From: Ferrovibrio sp.
GTDB taxonomy: Bacteria > Pseudomonadota > Alphaproteobacteria > Ferrovibrionales > Ferrovibrionaceae
Reading direction: 5' to 3'
DNA length: 64,000 bases
NCBI GenBank assembly: GCA_017991315.1
Contig: JAGOQS010000001.1
Span: forward strand, 186,001-250,000
The translations under genes were made by a program, and so were the position numbers. The notes below the pieces were generated by a model. It saw only the letters and a program-made list of their open reading frames with translations. It was not told the origin of the DNA and ran no database searches. Positions within the stretch are counted from its first letter, which is position 1. Each line of letters opens with the position of its first letter. Below are positions 10,035 to 17,974 of the stretch, one piece after another.

Positions 10035-10670
10035 TCAGGCGGCGTCTTCGCTGCCGTCGATCTCTTCCAGCGGCTCGGCGGCCACCGGTGCGTTGGCTTC
10101 GCGGTCGGCGCGGGCGCGCTCGCGGGCTTCGCGCTTTTCCTTGTTGTCGCGGCGCTTGGCGGCGAGCAGCAGCACGCGGTCGAGTTCCGACTGGCTGCAG
10201 ATGCCGAGGCTGACCGGATCGCGCGGCTTGATGTTGGGCGCGTTCCAATGCGTGCGCGAACGCACCGAGTCAATCGTCGCCTTGGTGGTGCCGAGCAGCT
10301 TCTGCACCTGTGCATCGCCCACTTCCGGGTGATACTTCAGCAGCCAGGCGATGGCATCGGGGCGATCCTGGCGCTTCGAGAGCGGCGTGTAGCGCGCGCC
10401 CTTGGTCTTCTGGCGTGCCAGCGGTACGGTCGGCTCCAGCAGCTTCAGGTTCGCCGCCGGGTTGGCTTCGCAGCGCGCGATCTCTTCGGGCGTCAACTGG
10501 TTGTTGGCGATCGGGTCCTGGCCGACGATGCCGACGGCCACTTCGCCATCGGCAATGCCCTTCACTTCCAGCGGATGCAGGCCGCAGAAATAGGCAATCT
10601 GATCGAAGGTCAGCTTGGTATTGTCGATGAGCCAGACGGCGGTGGCTTTGGGCATCAACGGTAGGGCCAT
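10035..10670 (-). CDS. trcR: Cell cycle transcriptional regulator TrcR (DUF1013)
   Basis: The sequence beginning MALPLMPKATAVWLIDNT and continuing with FCGLHPLEVKGIADGEV is characteristic of the DUF1013/TrcR family found almost only in alphaproteobacteria, where it is linked to cell-cycle transcription. A helix-turn-helix-like region follows at DAIAWLLKYHPEVGDAQVQKLLGTTKATIDSVRSR. The C-terminus is charged and ends in an acidic tail. I chose the ATG at 10670 because GAAGGA lies 5-10 bp upstream; the in-frame ATG at 10679 would add three residues. A promoter-like pair and a strong hairpin lie in the leader upstream (see 10814-10841). Confidence 0.88.
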   Translation of the reverse strand: MALPLMPKATAVWLIDNTKLTFDQIAYFCGLHPLEVKGIADGEVAVGIVGQDPIANNQLTPEEIARCEANPAANLKLLEPTVPLARQKTKGARYTPLSKRQDRPDAIAWLLKYHPEVGDAQVQKLLGTTKATIDSVRSRTHWNAPNIKPRDPVSLGICSQSELDRVLLLAAKRRDNKEKREARERARADREANAPVAAEPLEEIDGSEDAA

Positions 10671-10813
10671 GATACGCATCCTTCATAAACCAGCAGGCGG
10701 AAGCCGCGTGGCATAAGCCGGTATGGACCAGACAGCCGGGGGAGGTTCGCCGGGCAGCCCTTCCGGGACTGCCCCGGGCCACACCAGCTGGGAGTGTCCG
10801 GAAAACGGCGCCA

Positions 10814-10841
10814 ACTATACCCAAGCCGGCGTCGCGCGCAA
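10814..10841 (-). promoter_or_regulatory. Candidate sigma-70 promoter for trcR
   Basis: On the minus strand TTGCGC and TATAGT are separated by 16 bp. Transcription would begin near 10807, giving a leader of about 137 nt. The leader contains a strong hairpin (10750-10778, GGGCAGtCCC/GGGcTGCCC arms around a GGAA loop) that is not followed by a U-run. The same intergenic region is shared with the end of the quinone oxidoreductase gene. Confidence 0.5.
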
Positions 10842-10872
10842 CCACCGGACGGCCATGTTTACGCTTTTATGG

Positions 10873-11868
10873 TCAAAGAGTTAGCAAAACTTTCCCGATA
10901 TGGTCGCCGGCATCCAGGCGGGCATGGGCGGCTGCGGCCTCAGCGAGCGGGAAGCGGGAGTCGATGATCGGCTTGATCGTGCCAGCCGCCAGGCCGGGCC
11001 AGATTTTGGCTTCCAGGGCGGCGGCGATGGCGCCCTTGAAGGCCACCGGGCGGGGGCGGAGGGTCGAGCCGGTGATGGTGAGGCGGCGGCGCATCACCAG
11101 GCTCAGGTCGCCTTCGCCCTTCGGCCCGCCCTGCAGCGCGATGATCACCAGCCTGCCCTCGTCGGCCAGGCACTTGATGTTGCGCGGCAGATAGCTGCCG
11201 CCGACCATGTCGAGGATGACATTGACGCCCTGGCCGCCGGTCTCCTGCTTGATGACTTCGGCGAAATCCTCGGTCTTGTAGTTGATGCCGCGCGCGGCGC
11301 CGAGCTGTTCGACGAAGCGGCATTTCGCATCGGTGCCGGCGGTGGCGAAGATGCGGCCCGCACCCAGCAGGCGGGAAAGCTGGATCGCGGCCACGCCGAT
11401 GCCGGAGGCGCCGCCATGGATCAGGATGCTCTCGCTGGCGGAGAGGCCGCCACGGTCGGCGATGTTGCTCCACACCGTGAACCAGTTTTCCGGCAGCGCG
11501 GCGGCTTCTTCCAGACTCAGGCCCGCCGGGATCGGCAGGCATTGCACGGCGGGCGCGGTGCAATATTCGGCATAGCCGCCGCCGGCAACCAGGGCCGTCA
11601 CCTTGTCGCCAATCTTCCAGCGCGGGACGCCGGTTCCCAAGGCGACGATCTCGCCGGCCACTTCCAGGCCGGGAATATCCGGTGCGCCCGGCGGTGGCGG
11701 ATACATGCCGGCGCGCTGCATCAGATCGGGCCGGTTAACGCCCGCGGCGGCAACCTTGATCAGGACTTCGCCGGCTTCCGGCTGCGGCACCGGGCGGCGG
11801 CCGGGTTTCAGCACCTCCGGCCCACCGGGCTGGGTGATCTCGATGGCGGTCATGTCCTGGGGCAGCAT
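10873..11868 (-). CDS. NAD(P)H:quinone oxidoreductase, zinc-independent MDR family (PIG3-like)
   Basis: The 331-residue medium-chain dehydrogenase/reductase starts with MLPQDMTAIEITQPGGPEVLK. It has the substrate region NRPDLMQRAGMYPPPPG, typical of PIG3/TP53I3-like quinone oxidoreductases, and the NADPH motif LIHGGASGIGVAAIQLSRLLG. Zinc ligands of alcohol dehydrogenases are not present. I chose the ATG at 11868 because AGGGAGAG lies directly upstream. A longer frame reaches 11997 but its extra 43 residues have no family counterpart and would overlap the divergent DUF1192 gene. Likely a cytosolic one-electron quinone reductase. Confidence 0.9.
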   Translation of the reverse strand: MLPQDMTAIEITQPGGPEVLKPGRRPVPQPEAGEVLIKVAAAGVNRPDLMQRAGMYPPPPGAPDIPGLEVAGEIVALGTGVPRWKIGDKVTALVAGGGYAEYCTAPAVQCLPIPAGLSLEEAAALPENWFTVWSNIADRGGLSASESILIHGGASGIGVAAIQLSRLLGAGRIFATAGTDAKCRFVEQLGAARGINYKTEDFAEVIKQETGGQGVNVILDMVGGSYLPRNIKCLADEGRLVIIALQGGPKGEGDLSLVMRRRLTITGSTLRPRPVAFKGAIAAALEAKIWPGLAAGTIKPIIDSRFPLAEAAAAHARLDAGDHIGKVLLTL

Positions 11869-11978
11869 ATCTCTCTCCCTGATCGGTGCCGATTGATGTA
11901 GCCTCTGGCGGCCCCGGCGACAAGGTTGGGGGCGGCAAGGTTGGGTCGCGCGATTGAGGAAGATTGAGGGAGGCGGCA

Positions 11979-12155
11979 ATGGACTGGGATGAGGCACTGA
12001 AGAAGGCGCCGCCGGCGCCGCAATACGATGTCATGTCGATCGCCGATCTCGAGGAACGGATCGAGGAACTCAAGGCCGAGATCGACCGCATCCGTGCCGT
12101 AATCGCCAAGAAGCAGGCGGCGCGCGGCTCGGCGGCCGGGTTCTTCAAGAATTAA
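11979..12155 (+). CDS. DUF1192 domain-containing small protein
   Basis: The 58-residue protein begins MDWDEALKKAPPAPQYDVMS and contains the amphipathic helix IADLEERIEELKAEIDRIRAVIAKK, characteristic of the DUF1192 family of short coiled-coil proteins in alphaproteobacteria. The function is unknown. The ATG at 11979 has a GGGAGG ribosome-binding site. It is divergent from the quinone oxidoreductase gene with a 110-bp gap and is followed 18 bp later by the end of the convergent TetR gene. Confidence 0.82.
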   Translation: MDWDEALKKAPPAPQYDVMSIADLEERIEELKAEIDRIRAVIAKKQAARGSAAGFFKN

Positions 12156-12173
12156 GGCGGTTTCAAGAATTAA

Positions 12174-12764
12174 TCAGCGGGGGCGCTTTTCCAGCCAGTC
12201 GGCGGCTGCCGCCGCCAGCGCGGTTTCGCGCGGGCCGGGTTCCAGCAGGATGCGCGGATCGTGCAGCGGGCGGCTCATATCCTCCACCGTCTGCGCCAGG
12301 GCTTCCGAACTGCCGGAGCGGAAGCGGCCGGCACGCTGACCATCACGGATCACGCCGGCATAGAGTGCGCGCAGTGCCCGGCGGTGCTGTTCCCACACAT
12401 CGGCGCTATCCTGCAACGCCGCCGTCACCACCTCGGCCAGCACGCGGTCGGCGAGCAACAGCCGCAGGCATTCGGCCTCCGCCAGCAGCAACGCCTTCAG
12501 CCGCGCCGCCGGGCTGCGGTCGCGGTCGCGCGCCAGTTCCGCCAGCCGCGCCTCGTCGCCCTGCAAGGTGCGGGCGGCCAGGGCAGCGAGGATGGCGCGC
12601 TTGCTGGGATAAAAACGATACAGCGCGGTCCGCGCCATGCCGGCCATGGCGGCGATATCCTCGATCCGCGCCTTCTGGCTGCCAAGCTGGCGGAAACTCG
12701 CCAGCGCCGCTTCCAGCAGGCGGTCGGAATTCGGCAAAGCCGCTATGTCACCCCGTTCGGCCAT
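12174..12764 (-). CDS. TetR/AcrR family transcriptional regulator
   Basis: The 196-residue protein has an N-terminal TetR DNA-binding domain (about residues 10-57) with helix-turn-helix RIEDIAAMAGMARTALYRFY followed by PSKRAILAAL. The C-terminal ligand-binding half is helical and Ala/Arg/Leu-rich, as usual, and shows no recognisable ligand signature. The ATG at 12764 has AGGTGGGG upstream; a longer frame to 12932 lacks family support. No target gene is evident next to it: the neighbour on the left is convergent, and to the right lies a 403-bp intergenic region that contains an imperfect 21-bp palindrome (12867-12887), a candidate autoregulatory operator. Confidence 0.87.
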   Translation of the reverse strand: MAERGDIAALPNSDRLLEAALASFRQLGSQKARIEDIAAMAGMARTALYRFYPSKRAILAALAARTLQGDEARLAELARDRDRSPAARLKALLLAEAECLRLLLADRVLAEVVTAALQDSADVWEQHRRALRALYAGVIRDGQRAGRFRSGSSEALAQTVEDMSRPLHDPRILLEPGPRETALAAAAADWLEKRPR

Positions 12765-12906
12765 GCCCCACCTTACCTGAAACAGCTTCGTCTGAAACCT
12801 TGGGGCGGAAAACCGCCCCGGACCGCCTCCTGCTTCACCCTTCCTTAAGCAATCCAGGTTATGAACAACACAGTATCGTATCGTGTTTCCTCCCTGTTGG
12901 ACTAAG

Positions 12907-12951
12907 ACGGCCGCCGCGCCTGTATGTCCCAACTCCGGCGGCCGTTTTTTT
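12907..12951 (+). terminator. Rho-independent terminator in the TetR-metY intergenic region
   Basis: A perfect 10-bp stem ACGGCCGCCG/CGGCGGCCGT encloses a 19-nt loop and is followed by six T residues. No annotated plus-strand gene precedes it within 750 bp other than the small DUF1192 gene, so it may end a short unannotated transcript that starts near 12860-12890. Confidence 0.65.
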
Positions 12952-12987
12952 CACGACGCACCTTTCCCGCGACACGGCGATCCCTCC

Positions 12988-13002
12988 GTTACAATCTGTT
13001 AC
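12988..13002 (+). promoter_or_regulatory. GTTAC-N5-GTTAC direct repeats, candidate OmpR-family regulator site
   Basis: GTTAC at 12988 and 12998 repeat with a 10-bp period and end 6 bp before a TTGACT -35 element. Ten-base-period direct repeats placed just upstream of -35 are typical of activator sites for OmpR-family response regulators. Similar repeats lie beside the two-component genes at 36450-36474. Confidence 0.4.
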
Positions 13003-13008
13003 AACTGC

Positions 13009-13037
13009 TTGACTCCGTCCGTGGGCGGTGCGTTAAT
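13009..13037 (+). promoter_or_regulatory. Candidate promoter of a short RNA
   Basis: TTGACT and GTTAAT are separated by 17 bp. Start of transcription is expected near 13044, only about 58 nt before the end of a terminator. Confidence 0.45.
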
Positions 13038-13043
13038 CTTTCT

Positions 13044-13101
13044 CAGTTGAGGTTGAGGCAATTCACAGGGCCGTCCCGAAATTGGGGCGGCCTATTTTTT
13101 T
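13044..13101 (+). ncRNA. Candidate small RNA of about 58 nt upstream of metY
   Basis: The interval runs from the predicted transcription start to the end of a terminator stem (AGGGCCGTCCC/GGGGCGGCCT, one bulge and one G-U pair, 13067-13093) with a seven-T run (13095-13101). The 5' part is unstructured and purine-rich (TTGAGGTTGAGGCAATTC), the usual layout of a seed region before a terminator in Hfq-type small RNAs. No matching RNA family is recognised. It could alternatively be an attenuator leader for metY. The prediction is from motif layout only. Confidence 0.35.
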
Positions 13102-13167
13102 GCCGCCCTCGTATTTTGTCGCGAAGCCGGTATTGTCGCGCCAGTTTGCTTAAGGGGGGAGCGCCCG

Positions 13168-14481
13168 ATGGAGCCGAAGTTTCTCAAGTTCGATACGCTG
13201 AGCCTGCATGCCGGCCAGCAGCCCGATCCCACCACTGGCGCGCGGGCGCTGCCGATCTACCAGACCACGTCCTACGTCTTCCGCGATGCCGACCATGCCG
13301 CGGCCTTGTTCAACCTGGAACGCGCCGGCCATATCTACTCGCGCATCTCCAACCCCACCGTCGCGGTGCTGGAAGAGCGCCTGGCGGCACTGGAAGGCGG
13401 CGTCGGCGCGGTCTGCACCGCGTCTGGCCAGGCGGCCCTGCATCTCGCCATCGCCACGCTGATGGGGCAGGGGGCGCATATCGTCGCCAGCCGCAACATC
13501 TATGGCGGCAGCTACAACATCCTGGTCCACACCCTGCCGCGCTTCGGCATCACCACCACCTTCGTCGACCCGCGCGACCATGCGGCGCTGCGGGCCGCGA
13601 TCAAGCCGGAAACCCGGCTGGTATTCGGCGAGATCCTCGGCAATCCCGGCCTGGAAGTGCTGGATGTGCCGGCCTGGGCCGAGATCGCCCATGCCGCCGG
13701 CCTGCCGCTGATGCTCGATTGCACCTTCGCCACGCCGTATCTGTTCAAGGGCTTCGAACATGGCGCCGACCTGGTGATGCATTCCGCCACCAAGTTCCTC
13801 GGCGGCCATGGTGTTGCCATCGGCGGTGCGCTGATCGATTCCGGTCGTTTCGACTGGGAAGCCTCGGGCAAATTCCCGACGCTGACCGAGCCCTATGCCG
13901 GCTATCACGGCCTGGATTTCGCCGAGGAATTCGGCCCCGCCGCCTTCATCATGCGCGCGCGTGCCGAGGGCTTGCGCGATTTCGGCGCCTGCCTGAGCCC
14001 GACCAACGCTTTCCATATCCTGCAGGGTGTCGAGACGCTGCCGCTGCGCATGAGCCGCCATGTGGAGAATGCACGCCAGATCGTGCAGTTCCTGAAAAGC
14101 CACAATGGCGTCGAATGGGTCAGCTACCCCGAACTGCCCGAACACAAGGATCACGAACTGGCGAAGAAGCTGCTGCCCAAGGGCAGCGGCGCGGTGTTCA
14201 GCTTCGGCGTCAAGGGTGGCCGGGCGGCGGGCCGGGCGCTGATCGAGGCGTTGCAGGTGTTCTCGCATCTGGCCAATGTCGGCGATGCCAAGTCGCTGGT
14301 GATCCATCCGGCCTCCACCACGCATCAGCAGATGTCTGCTGCCGAACTCAAGGCCGCCGGCATCGGCGAGGAACTGGTGCGGCTTTCGGTCGGCCTGGAA
14401 GATATTAGCGACCTGATCGACGACCTGAATCAGGCTTTGCGGGCGGCTGCCAAGGCAGCGCCGGCGCAGGCCGCTGAGTAA
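13168..14481 (+). CDS. metY: O-acetylhomoserine aminocarboxypropyltransferase (MetY-like)
   Basis: A 437-residue fold-type I PLP enzyme of the Cys/Met metabolism family. It opens with FDTLSLHAGQQPDPTTGARALPIYQTTSYVF and has the PLP-lysine motif HSATKFLGGHGVAIGG (Lys about residue 211). The C-terminal domain has SLVIHPASTTHQQMS and VRLSVGLEDISDLIDDL. The length above 420 residues and the GGHG sequence after the lysine fit O-acetylhomoserine sulfhydrylases better than cystathionine gamma-synthase. It would make homocysteine or methionine precursors from O-acetylhomoserine and sulfide in the cytosol. A strong AGGGGGG ribosome-binding site precedes the ATG. It is 13 bp upstream of an alpha/beta hydrolase gene. 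Confidence 0.92.
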   Translation: MEPKFLKFDTLSLHAGQQPDPTTGARALPIYQTTSYVFRDADHAAALFNLERAGHIYSRISNPTVAVLEERLAALEGGVGAVCTASGQAALHLAIATLMGQGAHIVASRNIYGGSYNILVHTLPRFGITTTFVDPRDHAALRAAIKPETRLVFGEILGNPGLEVLDVPAWAEIAHAAGLPLMLDCTFATPYLFKGFEHGADLVMHSATKFLGGHGVAIGGALIDSGRFDWEASGKFPTLTEPYAGYHGLDFAEEFGPAAFIMRARAEGLRDFGACLSPTNAFHILQGVETLPLRMSRHVENARQIVQFLKSHNGVEWVSYPELPEHKDHELAKKLLPKGSGAVFSFGVKGGRAAGRALIEALQVFSHLANVGDAKSLVIHPASTTHQQMSAAELKAAGIGEELVRLSVGLEDISDLIDDLNQALRAAAKAAPAQAAE

Positions 14482-14494
14482 GAGGGCAGTAAAG

Positions 14495-15286
14495 ATGTGG
14501 CTTGAGGTTCAGGGAACCAAGATTTTCGCCGCGACCGGCGGCAAGGCGTTCGATCCGGCATTGCCGACCGTGGTGTTCATCCATGGCAATGCCTGCGACC
14601 ACACGAACTGGGCATTGCAGACGCGCTGGTTCGCCTATCATGGCTGGTCGGTGCTGGCCGTCGACCTGCCGGGCAATGGCCGTTCCGGCGGCGAGATGCC
14701 GCAGAGCATCGAGGCCATCGCCGACTGGATGCCGCATCTGCTTGATGCCGCCAAGGTGAAGCAGGCGGCCCTTGTCGGCCATTCCATGGGGGCGCTGATC
14801 GCGCTGGAAACCGCCGCGCGTTATCCTGATCGCGTCACCAAGCTGTCGCTGCTCGGCTTCGCGCTGCCGATGAGTGTCAATCCGGAATTGCAGGCTTTGG
14901 CCGATGCCGGCGACTTCAAGGCCATCGCGCTGATGAATGACTGGATGCTGGCGCGCAAGAGCCATATCGGCGGCAACCGCAATCCCGGCGGCTGGATTCT
15001 CGGCGGTTCGATCCGCCTCACCGACAGCGCGCCGCGCCAGGTGCTGGCCACCGGCTTCCGCATCTGCAACGCCTATGCGGCGGGCGAGGCGGCGGCGGCC
15101 AAGGTCGCCTGCCCGGTGCAGGTGCTGTCGGGTGCGCGCGACATGATGACGCCGACGCGCTCCGGCGCCGCTTTCGCCAAGAAGTTCAAGCAAGCCCGTG
15201 TCGATGTGCTGCCTGATTGCGGCCACCTGATGATGAGCGAGAAACCGGACGAGACTCTCGATACCTTGAAGGCGTTCCTGGCATGA
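14495..15286 (+). CDS. Alpha/beta hydrolase
   Basis: The 263-residue protein has the alpha/beta hydrolase fold. The oxyanion region is [16 protein letters not shown] (about residues 27-42), the nucleophile elbow is VGHSMGA (Ser about residue 95), the acid lies near SGARDMMTP, and the catalytic His is in [15 protein letters not shown]. There is no signal peptide, so it should be cytosolic. The specific substrate is unknown. It follows metY by 13 bp and overlaps thiE by 4 bp, so it is probably cotranscribed with both. Confidence 0.88.
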   Translation: MWLEVQGTKIFAATGGKAFDPALPTVVFIHGNACDHTNWALQTRWFAYHGWSVLAVDLPGNGRSGGEMPQSIEAIADWMPHLLDAAKVKQAALVGHSMGALIALETAARYPDRVTKLSLLGFALPMSVNPELQALADAGDFKAIALMNDWMLARKSHIGGNRNPGGWILGGSIRLTDSAPRQVLATGFRICNAYAAGEAAAAKVACPVQVLSGARDMMTPTRSGAAFAKKFKQARVDVLPDCGHLMMSEKPDETLDTLKAFLA

Positions 15287-15948
15287 GCGGCGCGGAGACT
15301 AAGCCGCAGGCGCGGCTCTACCTGATCACGCCATCCATCGTCGAGCCGGCGGCCTTCGCGGAGCAGCTCAAGGCGGCCTTTGGCGCTGGCGATGTCGCCT
15401 GCCTGCAATTGCGCCTCAAGGAAGGCGAGCAGCCGGCTTCCGACAATGCCTTCCGCCGTGCCGCCGAGGCGGTGCTGCCGCTGTGCCATGAGCATGATGT
15501 GGCGCTGCTGATCAATGATCGCCCGGACCTGGCGGTGAAGCTCGGGGCCGATGGCGTGCATATCGGCCAGCAGGACACGCCCTATGAGGAAGCGCGCCGG
15601 CTGCTGGGGCCTGACCGCATCGTCGGCGTCACCTGTCACAATTCCCGCCACCTGGCGATGGAGGCCGCCGAGGCCGGCGCCGATTATGTCGCCTTCGGCG
15701 CCTTCTACCCGACGACCACGAAGCAGCCGAAATTCCAGGCCGAGCCGGACCTGCTGGCCTGGTGGTCCGAACTGATGGAAGTGCCGAGTGTCGCCATCGG
15801 CGGCATCACGGTGGAGAATTGTGGCCCCCTGGTCGCTGCCGGAACGGATTTTCTGGCGGTTTCTGCCGGTGTTTGGGCCTATCCGGGAGGCCCGGCCAAG
15901 GCCGTTCAGGCCTTCAATGAGGCAATTGCCAAGCACCGGCCCGGCTGA
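15283..15948 (+). CDS. thiE: Thiamine phosphate synthase
   Basis: Joins HMP-diphosphate and thiazole phosphate to make thiamine phosphate. The 221-residue TIM-barrel shows LRLKEG near the N-terminus, the metal/diphosphate motif [54 protein letters not shown] and the phosphate loop [10 protein letters not shown]. Start at 15283 overlaps the hydrolase stop (ATGA); an in-frame start 66 bp upstream would lie inside the hydrolase gene. Gene order thiE then suhB is common in alphaproteobacteria, where it often follows gap-pgk-fba. Confidence 0.9.
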   Translation: MSGAETKPQARLYLITPSIVEPAAFAEQLKAAFGAGDVACLQLRLKEGEQPASDNAFRRAAEAVLPLCHEHDVALLINDRPDLAVKLGADGVHIGQQDTPYEEARRLLGPDRIVGVTCHNSRHLAMEAAEAGADYVAFGAFYPTTTKQPKFQAEPDLLAWWSELMEVPSVAIGGITVENCGPLVAAGTDFLAVSAGVWAYPGGPAKAVQAFNEAIAKHRPG

Positions 15949-16006
15949 TAGGGTCCGCCCCCTTCCGCCAGCCCCCCGTCTGAAGTACCGCCGAGCACGA
16001 AAAGCC

Positions 16007-16801
16007 ATGGCCCTGCGATCCGCCCTGATTAACGCGATGACCAATTCGGCGCGCAAGGCCGCGCGCGGCCTGCTGCGCGACTTCAACGAGGTCGAGCATC
16101 TCCAGATCAGCCGCAAGGGCCCGGCCGATTTCGTGTCAGCCGCCGACCGCAAGGCGGAGAAGGTGCTGCAGGCCGAACTGTCCAAGCTGCGCCCGGATTT
16201 CGGCTTCATCATGGAAGAGGGCGGCCGCATCGAGGCCAAGGACGGCAAGCATTACTGGGTGATCGACCCGCTGGACGGCACCACCAATTTCCTGCACGCC
16301 ATCCCGCATTTCGCCATTTCCATCGCCGTGAAGCGTGACGAAGAACTGATCGCTGGCATCGTGCTGGACGTGGTGCGCGACGAATTGTTCTGGGCCGAGA
16401 AGGGTGCTGGCGCCTATTGCAATGAACGCCGCCTGCGCGTTTCCGTGCGCCGCAAGATGACCGATGCGGTGATCGCCACCGGCATCCCGTTCCATGGCCG
16501 TGGCGACCATGCCCAGTTCCGCCGCGAGATGGCCGGCGTGATGCCGGAAGTGGCTGGCATCCGTCGTATGGGTGCGGCGGCCCTCGACCTCGCCTATGTC
16601 GCCGCCGGCCGCTATGACGGCTTCTGGGAGCGTGGACTTTCGGAGTGGGATATTGCCGCCGGCATCGTGCTGGTGCGCGAGGCGGGCGGCATGGTCACCG
16701 ACCTCAAGGGCGGCGAGACCATGATGGCGTCAGGCGATATTCTCGCCGCCAACGACGCGCTCTACACCCCGCTGCAGAAATTGCTCAATAAACCGGCCTA
16801 A
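16007..16801 (+). CDS. suhB: Inositol monophosphatase family protein (SuhB-like)
   Basis: The 264-residue Mg-dependent phosphatase has all family motifs: EEGGR (metal-binding Glu about residue 67), WVIDPLDGTTNFLHAIPHFAISIAV (DPLDGTTN metal-binding), and the C-terminal SEWDIAAGIVLVREAGG. SuhB also acts in rRNA transcription antitermination in some bacteria. The ATG at 16007 gives the normal N-terminus MALRSALINAMTNSARKAAR; the frame is open further upstream but overlaps thiE. A 90-bp gap separates it from the OmpA-domain gene downstream. Confidence 0.92.
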   Translation: MALRSALINAMTNSARKAARGLLRDFNEVEHLQISRKGPADFVSAADRKAEKVLQAELSKLRPDFGFIMEEGGRIEAKDGKHYWVIDPLDGTTNFLHAIPHFAISIAVKRDEELIAGIVLDVVRDELFWAEKGAGAYCNERRLRVSVRRKMTDAVIATGIPFHGRGDHAQFRREMAGVMPEVAGIRRMGAAALDLAYVAAGRYDGFWERGLSEWDIAAGIVLVREAGGMVTDLKGGETMMASGDILAANDALYTPLQKLLNKPA

Positions 16802-16891
16802 TTGGTTTCGCTTCCACCCTTTTGCCGGGTTGAGCTAGAGGGGAAGGTCCGCTATCGTTCGCGCCATACTGCGTAACGGGGGGACCCACCG

Positions 16892-17899
16892 ATGGCCGTC
16901 AAGCTGTTTCAGCATCCGCTTCCCGCCATGGCGCTTGGCCTGGTGCTGGCGTTGCCGGCGGTGCATGGCGCCTCGGCCCAGACCACCTATGTCGGTGGCG
17001 GCAGCGTGATCGTGAACATGCAGGCGCTCGACCGCCTCGGCCCGCCGTTGCCCGGCTTTGCCAATAACCAGGATCCCGGTTCGTCCGCGTTGGGTGGCCC
17101 GGCGCAGAAGCCGCTGCTCGGCGATTCCGGCCCGGCGCCGGCCAGCGTGAAACTGCGTCCGCCGCGTGCCACGAAGTCGGCCGCGGCACCCGCCACCGCT
17201 GCGGCCGTGGCCAAGGCGCCGACCCCGGCTGCAGCGCCGGCCGCGACCACACCACGCCGCACGGGCGGCAGCCGTGGCGAGGGTACGAGCCCGGCACCGC
17301 AGACCCCCGCCGTGGTGGTGAACCTGCCGCCGCCGGTCACGGATACCCCTTCGAGCAATGCCGCCAGCAATGCCGGCCGCCCGCTGCAATTGCCGGCGCC
17401 ACCGTCTGCCGTGGCTGCGGCACCGTCTCCTGTCACAGCCCCGGCTCCGGCACCTGCCGCCGTGGCCCAGGCCCCTGTGATCCAGGCTCCCGCCGCGCCG
17501 GCGCCCGCTGCTCCGCGCGCCGCCAACCCGGCGGCACAGCAATCGGCCTTGCTGACCCCGCCGCCGGTTTCGAGCGCGGCGCCGTCCGCTGGCCAGGTCA
17601 ATCTCACCTTCGAGGCCGGCAAGAGCGATCTTTCCGGCGAAGGCAGCGGCGCGCTTGAAGCCCTGGCCCGCGCACTCGCCAATACCGAAGACCGTATCCA
17701 GATCCGTGCCTATGCCAGCGCCAGCGGCGCGGATGCCGCCAGCGGTGCGCGTCGCCTCTCGCTCAGCCGTGCGCTCGCAGTGCGCGGATTCCTGATCGAC
17801 CGTGGTATTCGTTCCACGCGCATTGATGTGCGCGCGCTTGGTGCGCCTAGCGACAATTCGCCGCCGGACCGTGTTGAAGTTGCCCCGGTCGGGCGCTGA
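16892..17899 (+). CDS. Secreted OmpA-domain protein with Pro/Ala-rich linker
   Basis: A signal peptide (MAVKLFQHPLPAMALGLVLALPAVHGASAQ) is followed by about 200 residues rich in Pro and Ala (roughly residues 80-230, e.g. APAPAPAAVAQAPVIQ), then a C-terminal OmpA-like domain starting VNLTFEAGKSDLSGEGSGAL. The domain includes IRAYASASGADAASGARRLSLSRALAVRGFLIDRGI, so it probably binds peptidoglycan. The long linker could span the periplasm. It is immediately upstream of the MotA/TolQ-like and MotB-like genes on the same strand, suggesting a joint role at the cell wall. Not a porin: no beta-barrel is evident. Confidence 0.85.
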   Translation: MAVKLFQHPLPAMALGLVLALPAVHGASAQTTYVGGGSVIVNMQALDRLGPPLPGFANNQDPGSSALGGPAQKPLLGDSGPAPASVKLRPPRATKSAAAPATAAAVAKAPTPAAAPAATTPRRTGGSRGEGTSPAPQTPAVVVNLPPPVTDTPSSNAASNAGRPLQLPAPPSAVAAAPSPVTAPAPAPAAVAQAPVIQAPAAPAPAAPRAANPAAQQSALLTPPPVSSAAPSAGQVNLTFEAGKSDLSGEGSGALEALARALANTEDRIQIRAYASASGADAASGARRLSLSRALAVRGFLIDRGIRSTRIDVRALGAPSDNSPPDRVEVAPVGR

Positions 17900-17914
17900 T
17901 TGATGCAGGCACAC

Positions 17915-17936
17915 GGCTTTTCGCCCAGGAAAAGCC
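17915..17936 (+). terminator. Hairpin after the OmpA-domain gene, weak terminator candidate
   Basis: A perfect 8-bp stem GGCTTTTC/GAAAAGCC with a 6-nt loop lies 16 bp after the stop codon and is followed by ATATT rather than a clear T-run. It may be an attenuator or RNA-stability element rather than a full terminator. Confidence 0.35.
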
Positions 17937-17974
17937 ATATTCGCTGCCTAAGTCGGAACCATATACCACTAGCC

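Larger units (their letters stand above)
12765..13167. other. 403-bp intergenic region with palindrome, two terminators and candidate sRNA
   Basis: There is no convincing protein gene here. In order it holds: a perfect GGGGCGG-AAAA-CCGCCCC hairpin (12802-12819) in the leader of the TetR gene; an imperfect palindrome AACAC...GTGTT (12867-12887); a strong terminator on the plus strand (12907-12951); paired GTTAC direct repeats (12988-13002); a promoter-like TTGACT/GTTAAT pair; and a second terminator (13067-13101). The last 65 bp before metY contain CGCG/CGCG arms enclosing AAGC, which can pair with a downstream GCTT, and a strong AGGGGGG ribosome-binding site. Two tandem terminators ahead of metY imply one or two short transcripts. 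Confidence 0.6.

Noticed and set aside
10671..10813. SRP (4.5S) RNA gene in the trcR leader
   Set aside because: The hairpin has a GGAA loop as in SRP RNA, but it is perfectly paired and lacks the asymmetric loop with AGCAG that SRP RNA requires.
13110..13167. SAM-II riboswitch before metY
   Set aside because: The conserved SAM-II core and loop lengths are missing; only a short pseudoknot-capable stretch remains. Kept as a low-score observation.
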